From contig DATKCK010000109.1 in the NCBI GenBank assembly GCA_035513215.1, positions 1 through 62,886 of the forward strand: a DNA stretch of 62,886 nt, given 5' to 3'. The notes under the pieces were generated by a model. That model did not search any database and had not been told where the DNA came from. It worked only from the letters and a program-made list of their open reading frames with translations. A program made the translations under genes and the position numbers. Positions 34,362 to 43,095 of the stretch are shown here, piece by piece (positions within the stretch are counted from its first letter, which is position 1; each line of letters opens with the position of its first letter). This stretch comes from DATCZB01 sp035513215. Its GTDB lineage: Bacteria > Pseudomonadota > Gammaproteobacteria > Steroidobacterales > Rariloculaceae.

Positions 34362-35546
34362 ATGCAGGAGCCCCAAACTCGCGTCGAGACGCGCCGGCCG
34401 GCGGAGACCACGGCCCTGAACGGCGATCGCGCGGCGCTCGCCGTCGATCGCGCCATCGGCGAGCTCAGACGCGGCCGCGCGGTCGCTATCCGCGAGTCGG
34501 ATCGCGCCCTCGTCGTCGCCGCCGTCGAGGCGATCGGCAGTCCCTTGCTCAGGCGTCTCATCGCGGCAGCGCCCGGGACATGCTTGCTGCTGACCGCCGA
34601 GCGGGCGCGCGCCGGCGGGATTGCGCCCGATGCCGACGGACCGACCGCCGTCGCGCTGGAGCCGGGCACCCGGCTCGAGACGCTCAAGGCGCTGGCCGGG
34701 ATCCCCGAGACGTCGAAGCGAGAACGCTTACCGTTGCAGCGGGACAGGCGCGCATACTCGCCGCACGGGCCCCGGGGTGACGACGATCTCGTGCTCGCGG
34801 CCTTCGGCCTGACCAAGGCGGCGCGGCTGATCCCGGCGCTGATCGGATTCCCGACCGGGACCGTCGCCGACGAGAGCCTGCACGTCGTTTCGCTTGGCGC
34901 CATCCTCGAGCATGCGGCGGCCGCTGCGACCGGCATCCAGCTCGTCAGCGAGTCGCGCGTTCCGCTCGCGGGCTCCGAAAGAAGCCGGGTGGCGCTCTAT
35001 CGCGACGAACACGGCGGCAGCGAGCATGTCGCCGTCATCATCGGCGAGCCCGATCTCGCGGGAAGCGTGCCGCTCAGGCTGCACTCGGCCTGCCTGACCG
35101 GGGACCTTCTCGCGAGCCTGCGCTGCGACTGCGGCGAGCAGCTGTCGACGGCCGTCGAGCGAATCGCCGAGCTCGGCGGCGGCGTCTTGCTCTATCTCGA
35201 TCAGGAAGGCCGGAGCATCGGTCTCGCCAACAAGCTGCGCGCCTATCAGCTCCAGGACTCCGGGCTCGATACCTACGATGCCGACCGGCATCTGGGCTTC
35301 AGCGCCGACGAGCGAAGCTACGATGTCGCGGCCGCGATGCTGCTCAAGCTAGGCATCGGCCGCGTGCGTCTTCTGACCAACAACCCGCGCAAGATCGACG
35401 CGCTGCGCGAGCACGGAATCGACGTCGTCGATCGCCTGCCGCTCGTTGCCTCGCCCAATGCCCATAACGAGGGGTATCTGCGCACCAAGCGCGAGCGAGC
35501 CGGGCACCTGGGTCACGGCACGGCGGCCGATCAGGACAAATCCTGA
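34362..35546 (+). CDS. ribA: GTP cyclohydrolase II with extra N-terminal domain
   Basis: A 394-aa protein. The C-terminal 210 residues are RibA: VPLRLHSACLTGDLLASLRC followed by DCG gives the three zinc cysteines, LLYLDQEGRSIGLANKLRAY holds the catalytic Asp/Glu region, and LLTNNPRKIDAL the GTP-binding end. It opens GTP to start riboflavin synthesis. The N-terminal 190 residues (AVDRAIGELRRGRAVAIRES) have the length and start of a RibB-like domain but lack the DxE-type catalytic signature I would expect, so probably degenerate; this kind of RibA is known from alphaproteobacteria. Ends in a palindrome shared with the convergent dioxygenase gene. Confidence 0.87.
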   Translation: MQEPQTRVETRRPAETTALNGDRAALAVDRAIGELRRGRAVAIRESDRALVVAAVEAIGSPLLRRLIAAAPGTCLLLTAERARAGGIAPDADGPTAVALEPGTRLETLKALAGIPETSKRERLPLQRDRRAYSPHGPRGDDDLVLAAFGLTKAARLIPALIGFPTGTVADESLHVVSLGAILEHAAAAATGIQLVSESRVPLAGSERSRVALYRDEHGGSEHVAVIIGEPDLAGSVPLRLHSACLTGDLLASLRCDCGEQLSTAVERIAELGGGVLLYLDQEGRSIGLANKLRAYQLQDSGLDTYDADRHLGFSADERSYDVAAAMLLKLGIGRVRLLTNNPRKIDALREHGIDVVDRLPLVASPNAHNEGYLRTKRERAGHLGHGTAADQDKS

Positions 35547-35548
35547 TC
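35529..35548. terminator. Shared hairpin at the overlapping 3' ends of ribA and the dioxygenase gene
   Basis: GATCAGGA and TCCTGATC form an 8-bp perfect stem around the loop CAAA. The two convergent genes overlap by 16 bases here, and each stop codon (TGA on + at 35544-35546, TGA on - at 35531-35533) lies inside the stem. Termination in both directions is possible, though there is no T-run. Confidence 0.5.
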
Positions 35549-36832
35549 CCAGAGCGACTCGGCGACTTTCTTGGCCGGCTTCTCCGCGGAGACCGAATAG
35601 AGCATGTGCACGTTACGCGTCTTTTGAAAATCCTCGAGTGACTCGCCCCGCATCGCGGCATAGACGTGCATGTTGGTCGTGCCGACGACGGCCGCGAGCT
35701 TCTCGAGCAGGAAGAAGATCACGCCGTAGCGGATCATCGCGCGCCAGTCGCGCCGCCTTATCATGTCGCGCTCTTCCTCCGAGAGCAGCGCTTCCTCGAA
35801 CAGGATCTCGGGATCGGCCCGGAATCTCAGACGCGTCTTGGAATCGATCAGGCTGTGCAGGAACTCGTTGAGGCGGTAGGCCTTGACGCTGCGCTCGAGC
35901 GTGAATGGATAGGTCCCTTCGATCCGTTCGAGGCCGTCGAACTCCCGGTGTATGCGTCTCAGGTACTTCTCCCTCGTTTCGGCGGGCTCGCCATCGGGAA
36001 CTTCCTCGAAGATCACGTTCGCGATCGGCGTCATCGACGGCAGAAAGTAGGCTTCGTGCAGCTTCGTCACTTTCTTCGACAGCGCACCCCGCATGACGAG
36101 CCACATGATGACCTCGGTGCCTTCGAGGCCGCCGCGCTTCGCATACTCGGCAATCGTGATCTCGGTCAGCTTGTCGGGGTCCTTCTCGAGCAGCTCGAGG
36201 AATTCCTTGTCCCACTCCGTGTTGTTGAACCCGGCGCGCTCGCCGTGGACCTGGTGGGACAGGCCTCCGGTGCTGACGACGGCGACCTTGATGTCCTTCG
36301 GATAGCTCAGGATCGCGCGGCGCAGCGCCTTGCCGATCTCGAAGCACCGCTTCGCCGACGGAATCGGAAACTGCAGGACGCCGACCTGAAACGGCACGAC
36401 TTTCGCCGTCCAGTCCGGATCGTGCGGCAACAGCAGCGACAAGGGCGAGAACACGCCATGATCGAGCGCCTTGCCCTGGAAGAAGGACAGATCGAACTCA
36501 TCCGCGGTGAGTCCGGTCGCCAGATGCCGGGCGAGCTCCGGGTCCCCCTTGAGCGGCGGCAGGTCGCGGCGGCCGCCTCCCTCGTCGGCCACGCGATACT
36601 CTGTGCCGACGCCGATCGCGAAATGCGAATAGTGATCGAAGAAGAACGACGTGATGTGGTCGTTATATATGAATAGGAGGACGTCCGGCGCCTTGTCCTT
36701 GATCCACTGCATCACCGGCGCGAAGCCGTCGAAGATCGGTCCCCAAACGGGATCCTGGCGCTCGATGTTGTCGAAAGCGTATGCGATCGTGGGCGTGTGC
36801 GACGATGCGATACCGCCGACGATTTGTGCCAT
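35531..36832 (-). CDS. Gallate-type extradiol dioxygenase (LigB-LigA fusion)
   Basis: A 433-aa class II extradiol ring-cleavage enzyme. Residues 1-280 are the LigB catalytic domain, with iron ligands expected at His12 (GGIASSHTPT) and His59 (FIYNDHITSF), plus the catalytic-acid region VAVVSTGGLSHQVHGERAGF. Residues about 300-430 resemble LigA (LNEFLHSLIDSKTRLRF, RDMIRRRDWRAMIRYGVIFF). Gallate dioxygenases of the DesB/GalA type have this fused form, while protocatechuate 4,5-dioxygenase has separate subunits. Substrate is therefore probably gallate or a related catechol. No other ring-cleavage pathway gene is nearby, so its pathway partners must be elsewhere. Confidence 0.85.
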   Translation of the reverse strand: MAQIVGGIASSHTPTIAYAFDNIERQDPVWGPIFDGFAPVMQWIKDKAPDVLLFIYNDHITSFFFDHYSHFAIGVGTEYRVADEGGGRRDLPPLKGDPELARHLATGLTADEFDLSFFQGKALDHGVFSPLSLLLPHDPDWTAKVVPFQVGVLQFPIPSAKRCFEIGKALRRAILSYPKDIKVAVVSTGGLSHQVHGERAGFNNTEWDKEFLELLEKDPDKLTEITIAEYAKRGGLEGTEVIMWLVMRGALSKKVTKLHEAYFLPSMTPIANVIFEEVPDGEPAETREKYLRRIHREFDGLERIEGTYPFTLERSVKAYRLNEFLHSLIDSKTRLRFRADPEILFEEALLSEEERDMIRRRDWRAMIRYGVIFFLLEKLAAVVGTTNMHVYAAMRGESLEDFQKTRNVHMLYSVSAEKPAKKVAESLWDQDLS

Positions 36833-36913
36833 AGTGCCGATTCCTCCGTGAACGCGGGCCTACGCGGTCAAGTAGACTACGCGTTAAACTTGCGACCGTA
36901 AAACGCGCTTGAA

Positions 36914-36925
36914 GTGATAGATCAC
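36914..36925. promoter_or_regulatory. Possible operator palindrome upstream of class I aldolase
   Basis: GTGAT-AG-ATCAC is a perfect inverted repeat just before the AAGGA ribosome site of the aldolase gene. The half-sites are too close for a CRP-type site. A short palindrome can arise by chance; listed as a candidate only. Confidence 0.2.
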
Positions 36926-36938
36926 AAGGAACCCAACA

Positions 36939-37829
36939 GTGACCCAGTCTGAGCAGCAACACAAGATCGCGACCCGGCCCGGATTCATCGCGGCGCTCGA
37001 CCAGAGCGGCGGCAGCACGCCGAAGGCGCTCGGCCTCTACGGCATCGAGCCCGATGCCTGGTCCAACGACGATGAGATGTTCCGGATCGTGCACGAGATG
37101 CGCTCGCGGATCGTCACGGATCCGGCTTTCGGCGGCGACCGCATCATTGCGGCCATCCTGTTCGAGGATACGATGGACCGGGAAATCGAAGGTCAGCCGA
37201 CGGCGGACTATCTCTGGAACGTCAAGAACGTCGTCCCGATTCTCAAAGTCGACAAGGGCCTCGCGGCGGAAGAGGACGGCGTCCAGCTGATGAAGCCGAT
37301 TCCCGGGCTCGACGCGCTGCTGGCCAAGGCGAGGAAAAAGCACGTCTTCGGCACGAAGATGCGCTCGGTCGTCAAGCAGGCGAATCCCAAAGGAATCGCC
37401 GCGATCGTCAAGCAGCAATTCGATATCGGCAGACAAATCATTGCTGCGGGACTCGTGCCGATCATCGAGCCCGAGGTCGACATCCGCTGTCCCGACAAAG
37501 CGCAAGCCGAGAAGCTGCTCAGGAAGGGCATCCTCGAGGAGCTCGACAAGCTCAACGAGAGCCAAACCGTCATGCTGAAGCTGACGCTTCCCGACGAAGA
37601 CAATTTCTATCGCGAGTGCATCGAGCATCCGCGCGTCCTGAAGGTCGTCGCGCTATCCGGCGGCTACACGCGCGACGAAGCCAACGAGAAGCTCGAGCGC
37701 AACAACGGCATGGTGGCGAGCTTCTCGCGCGCGCTGGCCGAAGGTCTGACGGCACAGCAGTCGGACGAGGAGTTTCACGAGGCGCTCGACGCCTCGATCG
37801 GGAGCATCTTCGCCGCTTCGAGCACGTGA
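36939..37829 (+). CDS. fda: Class I fructose-bisphosphate aldolase
   Basis: A 296-aa enzyme that splits fructose 1,6-bisphosphate. The opening GFIAALDQSGGSTPKALGLY and EDTMDREIEG are typical of the bacterial Fda class I family. The likely Schiff-base lysine is in TVMLKLTLPDED, and another conserved Lys in PILKVDKGLA. The GTG start has AAGGA eight bases upstream. Class I enzymes need no metal, unlike the class II type. Monocistronic, divergent from the dioxygenase gene. Confidence 0.92.
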   Translation: MTQSEQQHKIATRPGFIAALDQSGGSTPKALGLYGIEPDAWSNDDEMFRIVHEMRSRIVTDPAFGGDRIIAAILFEDTMDREIEGQPTADYLWNVKNVVPILKVDKGLAAEEDGVQLMKPIPGLDALLAKARKKHVFGTKMRSVVKQANPKGIAAIVKQQFDIGRQIIAAGLVPIIEPEVDIRCPDKAQAEKLLRKGILEELDKLNESQTVMLKLTLPDEDNFYRECIEHPRVLKVVALSGGYTRDEANEKLERNNGMVASFSRALAEGLTAQQSDEEFHEALDASIGSIFAASST

Positions 37830-37932
37830 GCAAGGGGCGCCCGGCGGCGCCTGTGGCCGGCGCTGCGCCTTCGCTGCGCACCGCCCCCTGCCGTTCGGCC
37901 CGCTCTTGCGGCAAACCGAAGCGCCCCGGAGG

Positions 37933-37961
37933 TTTTGCCGCTCTCGGCGGGCGACTATAGT
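37933..37961 (+). promoter_or_regulatory. Candidate promoter of the carotenoid oxygenase gene
   Basis: TATAGT at 37956-37961 is a good -10 element; the best -35 at 17-base spacing is TTTTGC, which is weak. It lies 30 bases before the ATG at 37992. Confidence 0.3.
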
Positions 37962-37991
37962 TACACTCATGGAATCTCAGGGGGATCCGAA

Positions 37992-39569
37992 ATGACCGAC
38001 CAGAACGACAAGATCGACCGCCGCGGATTCGTCGGCGGCGCGCTCGGCGCGGCCGCCGGCGCCGGTGTCGCCTCGCTGCTGGGGCAAAACGATGCGAGCG
38101 CGCAGCCGCCCGGAGGACCCGGCGGCCCCGGCGGACCGCCCCCGGACATCTCACCGAACTTCGTCCGGCCGAACTCCTTGTTCAAGCTCGAGGCGACGAT
38201 CTACGACTGCGACGTCGAGGGCGAGATTCCGTCGGACCTGAACGGCGCCTTCTATCGGGTCGGCCCCGATGCGCAGTACCCGCTCGCGCCGGGCAATATT
38301 CCGTTCGACGGCGAAGGCCACGTCAGCATGTTCCGAATCAGGAACGGCCGTGTCGACTACCGGACCCGCATGGTCAAGAACGACCGCTGGCTCGCGCAGA
38401 ACGAAGCGGGCCGGATCCTGTTTCCGATGTACCGCAATCCGTCGACGGACGATCCGAGCGTCGCGGGCTTGAGCCGCAGCACCGCGAACACGCACATCAT
38501 CAATCACAAGAACTATATTCTCGCGCTCAAGGAAGACAGCCCGCCGTCGGCGCTCGACCTGCTGACGCTCGAGACGGTCGTGCCGAACTACACCTTCGAC
38601 GACCAGCTCCCGAGCAGAACGTTCACGGCGCATCCCAAGGTCGACTCCGAGACCGGCAACATGGTCGCTTTCGGCTATGAGGCCGAGGGCCACGGCAGCG
38701 ACGTCGTCTCGATGTTCGAGATCACGCCGCAAGGCGAGATGGTCTGGAACGCGAAGATTCGCGTGCCGTATGTCGGTCTTCTGCATGATTTCGCAGTGAC
38801 GCGGGATTTCATCGTCTTCTACGTCATCCCGCTCGAGTTCGATCAGTCCCAGATGGATGCCGGCGGTATTCACTGGGCGTGGAACGGCAACCGATCGACT
38901 TTCTTCGGCTTCGTCCGCCGCGGTGGCGACGGCTCCGATATTCAATGGATCGAGGGGCCGACGCGCAGTGCCACGCACGTCATGGGCGCTTTCAGCGACA
39001 GCGAGATGCTTTACGTCGACGTCGAGATGTCGCAGGGCAATCCGTTCCCGTTCATGCCTCACAACGACGGCACGAGCTGGAGCCCGCAGACCGGATCGAG
39101 TCATATCACGCGGTTGTCGGTCGATCTCTCGCGCCGCAGGCCGCGCGAGTACGACATCGAGCAGCTCTATCCGCACGCCGGCGCGTTGCCGCGGCAGGAC
39201 GACCGTTACAACACCGTGCCCTACCGGTACGGCTTCCTGAATTGCCCGAACCCGCACGTCGAGGGCCGCGGCGGCGCGACGCTGACGCGCTTCGACCATC
39301 AGACGCGGACCGATACCTACTTCGACTTCGGCACGGGCGTCTCGCTGGCCGAGGCCTGCTTCGCGCCCCGCAACGCGACGGCACGCGAAGGCGAGGGTTA
39401 TCTGATGGCCGTCAAGACGAACAGCAACGAGAATGGCCGCGGCGATCTCGTCATCATGGACGCCGAGCATCTTGCCGATGGGCCGGTTGCGACCGTGCGC
39501 CTGCCGATCCGCGCCGTCGGCCAGGTCCACGGCTGGTGGGTGCCGGAGTCGCAACTCCCGACGGTCTAA
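37992..39569 (+). CDS. Carotenoid oxygenase family protein, Tat-exported
   Basis: A 525-aa enzyme of the carotenoid/lignostilbene cleavage family. The start ATG follows GGGGGATCCGAA. The N-terminus has a twin-arginine signal, KIDRRGFVGGALGAAAGAGV, followed by a Pro/Gly-rich segment. The iron is held by four histidines; candidates are in NTHIINHKNYI, FTAHPKVD, LLHDFAVTRDF and QVHGWWVPE. Also seen: GAFYRVGPDAQYPL and PFDGEGHVSMFR. It probably cleaves a double bond of an apocarotenoid or aromatic stilbene in the periplasm; export is less common for this family. Substrate unknown. Confidence 0.88.
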   Translation: MTDQNDKIDRRGFVGGALGAAAGAGVASLLGQNDASAQPPGGPGGPGGPPPDISPNFVRPNSLFKLEATIYDCDVEGEIPSDLNGAFYRVGPDAQYPLAPGNIPFDGEGHVSMFRIRNGRVDYRTRMVKNDRWLAQNEAGRILFPMYRNPSTDDPSVAGLSRSTANTHIINHKNYILALKEDSPPSALDLLTLETVVPNYTFDDQLPSRTFTAHPKVDSETGNMVAFGYEAEGHGSDVVSMFEITPQGEMVWNAKIRVPYVGLLHDFAVTRDFIVFYVIPLEFDQSQMDAGGIHWAWNGNRSTFFGFVRRGGDGSDIQWIEGPTRSATHVMGAFSDSEMLYVDVEMSQGNPFPFMPHNDGTSWSPQTGSSHITRLSVDLSRRRPREYDIEQLYPHAGALPRQDDRYNTVPYRYGFLNCPNPHVEGRGGATLTRFDHQTRTDTYFDFGTGVSLAEACFAPRNATAREGEGYLMAVKTNSNENGRGDLVIMDAEHLADGPVATVRLPIRAVGQVHGWWVPESQLPTV

Positions 39570-39588
39570 AACGGGGTCGGTCTAAAAC

Positions 39589-39641
39589 GGGGTCAGACCC
39601 CATTTCTCGCGGCAAGAGCCGCGAGAACTGGGGTCTGACCC
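39589..39641. repeat. Palindromic GGGGTCAGACCCC repeat, locus B (long hairpin)
   Basis: Two 24-base arms (39590-39613 and 39618-39641) are reverse complements except at one base and enclose the loop AAGA. Outer parts are GGGTCAGACCCC/GGGGTCTGACCC; inner parts TCTCGCGGC/GCCGCGAGA. A partial copy (ACGGGGTCGGTCTAAA) lies just before. It sits between the convergent carotenoid oxygenase and dacB genes and would make a strong two-way hairpin. Confidence 0.85.
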
Positions 39642-39648
39642 GAATCCT

Positions 39649-41115
39649 CTAAATCTGCGTGTGCAGCCAGCGCAGTACGGCTGCCTCGAGCTCCTGCCCG
39701 AGGCCGCGATGCGCGTCTTTCGAGTTCATCAGGATCGCGAGCGCGTAGAGCGCGTCGTCATACCCATGCGCATAACCCGCGAGCCCCGAGACGTGATCGA
39801 GGCGGCCGGTCTTCACGTGCATGACGCCGTTGCCGGATGAAGCGTCGTAGCGGTTGCGCGTCGTGCCGTCAAGGCCGGCGATCGAGAGCGAAGCCATGAA
39901 CTCCGGCGCATAAGCCGTTTTCGCGGCCGCGCTGAGCATGTCGACGAGAAGACGAGCCGAGACCCGGCTGTCTCGCGAGAGACCGGCGCCGTTGACGATA
40001 TGGAGCGATCCGTCGTTGATGCCCTGCGATGCCAGAAACTCCTCGATGATCTCGGCGCCGTTTCGCTCCGTACCCGGAACGCCACGGTGCTCCGCGCCGA
40101 GCGTCAGAAGGAGCTGCCGTGTCATGACGTTGTTGCTGTTCTTGTTGATGCTGCGGATGACCTCGGCCAGCGGCGGCGACTCCCAGGTCAGAAAGAGCCT
40201 CGCGTCCTCGGACATCGGCCCCTGGCTGAGCCGCCCGTCGAGCGAGCCGCCTAGCTCGCTCCACAGCGAGCGGAAAATGCCATAGACGTAGTTCTCGTGG
40301 TCGAGCACGGTCCGGCTTAAGGCGTAGTTGTTGCAGCGGGCCGGGAACCGGCCTTCGAAGATCACTCTCGACAGCGTCTCGGGATCGTCGACGTTAAAGC
40401 TGATGCCGGCCTGATAACCGCGGCACGGCCCGTCCACGAGCTCGATGCGATTCCTGATATCGAGGTTGGGCAACTCGGGATCCGACGAAAGAAACACGCG
40501 CCGATTGACGGGATCTGCGAGGAAAAAGAATCTCACGGCCTTGAAGTTGACGAGCAAGGCGTTCGGGACGACGTTGTACGTGCGATAGGGCTGGCCGTCG
40601 AAGGCGCCGGGATCCTCGTACGGAATCTCGAAGTAGCTCGTGTCGAGCTTGAGGTCGCCTTCGATCTCGCTGAGACCGCTGCGGCGAATGGAACGCAACA
40701 GCTTCCAGAATTCCTCGATGACGAGAAACGGATCGCCGTAGCCCTTGATTCCAAGATCGCCATAGAGCCTGCTGCCGTCGAAGTCGCCGTCGAAGTAAAC
40801 CTCGGTCGGCCAGGTGTAGGCGGGGCCGAGCAGCGCAAGCGCCGACCACGTCGTGACGAGCTTCATGACGGATGCGGGGTTTCGGGGCTCGTCGGGAAGA
40901 TGGCTCAGGAGCGGCTCGGGCGAGTCGAGCCGCCGAACGAGGATGCTGACGTCGTCGGCGGGAACACCGAGACTCGCCAGCGCGCGGACGATGCTGTCGG
41001 GAAGATCGGCAACCGCGGGTTGCGGCGCAATCGAGACGGCGAGCGCGGCGACGGCAACCTTAAGGCTCAGTCTCGCAAGCGGTTTCCGGTCCAAGCGTTC
41101 CCCCGCGGCCCCCAT
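39649..41115 (-). CDS. dacB: D-alanyl-D-alanine carboxypeptidase/endopeptidase (PBP4 family)
   Basis: A 488-aa exported penicillin-binding protein of the S13 family. All three active-site motifs are present: SxxK in NPASVMKLVTTWSALALLG, SxN in INKNSNNVMTRQLLL, and KTG in MHVKTGRLDHVSGLAGYA. A hydrophobic N-terminal segment (LSLKVAVAALAVSIAPQPAVA) is the signal peptide. It trims or opens peptide crosslinks in peptidoglycan. The dozens of residues between the first two motifs match the large insert of PBP4. Confidence 0.92.
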   Translation of the reverse strand: MGAAGERLDRKPLARLSLKVAVAALAVSIAPQPAVADLPDSIVRALASLGVPADDVSILVRRLDSPEPLLSHLPDEPRNPASVMKLVTTWSALALLGPAYTWPTEVYFDGDFDGSRLYGDLGIKGYGDPFLVIEEFWKLLRSIRRSGLSEIEGDLKLDTSYFEIPYEDPGAFDGQPYRTYNVVPNALLVNFKAVRFFFLADPVNRRVFLSSDPELPNLDIRNRIELVDGPCRGYQAGISFNVDDPETLSRVIFEGRFPARCNNYALSRTVLDHENYVYGIFRSLWSELGGSLDGRLSQGPMSEDARLFLTWESPPLAEVIRSINKNSNNVMTRQLLLTLGAEHRGVPGTERNGAEIIEEFLASQGINDGSLHIVNGAGLSRDSRVSARLLVDMLSAAAKTAYAPEFMASLSIAGLDGTTRNRYDASSGNGVMHVKTGRLDHVSGLAGYAHGYDDALYALAILMNSKDAHRGLGQELEAAVLRWLHTQI

Positions 41116-41191
41116 GACATGCCGCCGATTCTATCCCCACTCGGCAGCTTTTCGGTATCCTCGGTCTTATCGAAACCGGGGGAACCAATCG

Positions 41192-43027
41192 ATGACGAGA
41201 CGCCTGATCGCCTTTGCGGCATTCGCGCTGTCGTTGCCGCTTCAGGCACAGATCGGCCAAGAGATCTACGATGACAATTGCGCCGTCTGCCACGAGGTCG
41301 GACTCGACCGCGCACCCGACCGCACGACGCTCGCGCTGATGGCACCCGACCGGATCCTCTATGCGCTCGAGCGCGGCGGCATGGTCAGCATGGCGGTCAC
41401 GCTGTCCACCGATCAGCGTCGCAGCGTCAGCGAGTATCTCGCAGGCCAGACGCTCGGCAGCTTCACGCGCGTGCCGCCGGCATCCGCTCACTGCCGCGAA
41501 GCGGACGATTACCAGGCCGGGCGGCCGGTCTGGCAGGGCTGGAGCGGCTCGGGGCTCGCCAATCATCGCTATCAGAGCTGGGAAAGGGCCGAAATCTCGG
41601 CCTCGGACGTCGGCCGCCTCGACGTCAAATGGGCCTTCGGCTTCCCGGGAGACATTCGCGCGAATTCGCCGCCGACGATCGCGGGCGGCCGGCTCTTCCT
41701 CGGCAGCCTCGGCGGCGGCGTCTACTCGCTCGATGCCGAAACCGGCTGCGTGCACTGGTTCCTCGATGTCGGCGCGTCGGTTCGAAGCCCGATGACAATG
41801 GCATTCATCGAGCACGAAGGCGAAACGCGCGAGGTCGTTTTCTTCGGCGACGGCACGGCCAACGTCTATGCCGTCGACTCGGCGACCGGCGAGATCATCT
41901 GGCGAACGGAGGTCGACGATTTTCCGGTAGCGCACGTCGCGGGCTCCACCGTTTACCACGACGGCAAGGTCTTCGTCGGCGTCGGCTCGGGAGAGGAAGG
42001 CGCCGCGGCCTCGCCCGACTACGCATGCTGTCGCTTCCGCGGCAGCCTGTTGGCCCTCGATGCCGCGACCGGGGCCATGCTCTGGAAGACGTACATGGTC
42101 GACGAGCCGACGCCGCGCGACCGAAACGCCGTCGGCACGCAGCTTTGGGGCCCTTCGGGCGCGCCGATCTGGTCGAGCCCGGCCGTCGATCCCGAAAGAA
42201 ATACCGTCTACGTCACGACGGGAAACAATTACAGCAACCCGGCGAGCGCCATGAGCGACGCCTTCGTCGCCGTCGATGTCGACTCAGGAAGGATCCTATG
42301 GTCGCGGCAGACGACCGAGGGTGACGCCTGGACCGCGGCCTGCCGGCTCGAGGACAAGACGAATTGCGCCGATCTGACGGCGCCCGATTTCGACTTCGCG
42401 GCCTCGCCGATCCTCGTCGATCGGCCCGACGGCGGGAGTCTGCTGATTGCCGGACAGAAGTCGGGCGTCGTGCATGCGCTCGATCCCGATCGCGAAGGCG
42501 CCATCGTCTGGCAGCAGCGTGTCGCTCTCGGCGGATCGATGGGCGGCGTGCAATGGGGCTCCGCGACCGACGGCGAGCGGCTCTACGTTGCAATATCGGA
42601 CGTCCGGCGCATCCCCGTGCAGCACTCGTGGGCGACCGAGGCGGACCCCGAGATCGGCGGCGGCGTGATTGCGCTCGACCTCGACGACGGCCAGGCCGTC
42701 TGGTATACGCCTCCGCTGCCCTGCGGCGACCGCCCGCGCTGCAGCCCGGCGCAACCGGGCGCCGTCACCGTCATCGACGGCGTCGCGTTCGCGGGCTCGA
42801 TGACCGGCCACCTGCGCGCCTACTCCACCGACGACGGCCGCGTCCTCTACGAATTCGACTCGGTCCGCTCCTACGACACCGTCAACGGTGTCCCGGCCTC
42901 GGGCGGCGCCATCGACGGCGCCGGCCCGACCATCGCCAACGGCATCCTCTACCTCAACTCAGGCTACCCGAACGGCGGCGGCATGCCCGGCAACGTCCTG
43001 ATCGCCCTGTCGGTCAACGGCGAATAG
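41192..43027 (+). CDS. Cytochrome c / PQQ-propeller dehydrogenase (polyvinyl-alcohol-dehydrogenase-like)
   Basis: A 611-aa exported quinohaemoprotein. After the signal peptide (MTRRLIAFAAFALSLPLQAQ) comes a cytochrome c domain with one haem motif, CAVCH, at about residues 31-35. Then a PQQ-type eight-bladed propeller starts around YQSWERAEISASDVGRLDVK. Blades carry repeats such as GGGVYSLDAETGCVHWFLDV, ANVYAVDSATGEIIWRTEVD and GSLLALDAATGAMLW. A Cys-Cys pair occurs in DYACCRFRG. This order (haem first, propeller after) is that of PVA dehydrogenase rather than of methanol or ethanol dehydrogenases. It oxidises an alcohol and passes electrons to its own haem. The ATG is preceded by GGGGGAACC. 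Confidence 0.88.
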   Translation: MTRRLIAFAAFALSLPLQAQIGQEIYDDNCAVCHEVGLDRAPDRTTLALMAPDRILYALERGGMVSMAVTLSTDQRRSVSEYLAGQTLGSFTRVPPASAHCREADDYQAGRPVWQGWSGSGLANHRYQSWERAEISASDVGRLDVKWAFGFPGDIRANSPPTIAGGRLFLGSLGGGVYSLDAETGCVHWFLDVGASVRSPMTMAFIEHEGETREVVFFGDGTANVYAVDSATGEIIWRTEVDDFPVAHVAGSTVYHDGKVFVGVGSGEEGAAASPDYACCRFRGSLLALDAATGAMLWKTYMVDEPTPRDRNAVGTQLWGPSGAPIWSSPAVDPERNTVYVTTGNNYSNPASAMSDAFVAVDVDSGRILWSRQTTEGDAWTAACRLEDKTNCADLTAPDFDFAASPILVDRPDGGSLLIAGQKSGVVHALDPDREGAIVWQQRVALGGSMGGVQWGSATDGERLYVAISDVRRIPVQHSWATEADPEIGGGVIALDLDDGQAVWYTPPLPCGDRPRCSPAQPGAVTVIDGVAFAGSMTGHLRAYSTDDGRVLYEFDSVRSYDTVNGVPASGGAIDGAGPTIANGILYLNSGYPNGGGMPGNVLIALSVNGE

Positions 43028-43095
43028 CGGCTACCCATCCGCCGCCATCTGACCTCCGCGCCAGAACCGAATGTCTTGCGCCATCGGCCGGGCGC

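Noticed and set aside
38151..39554. 467-codon minus-strand frame opposite the carotenoid oxygenase
   Set aside because: Mirror frame of a well-recognised gene, with no recognisable motif or coding-like composition.
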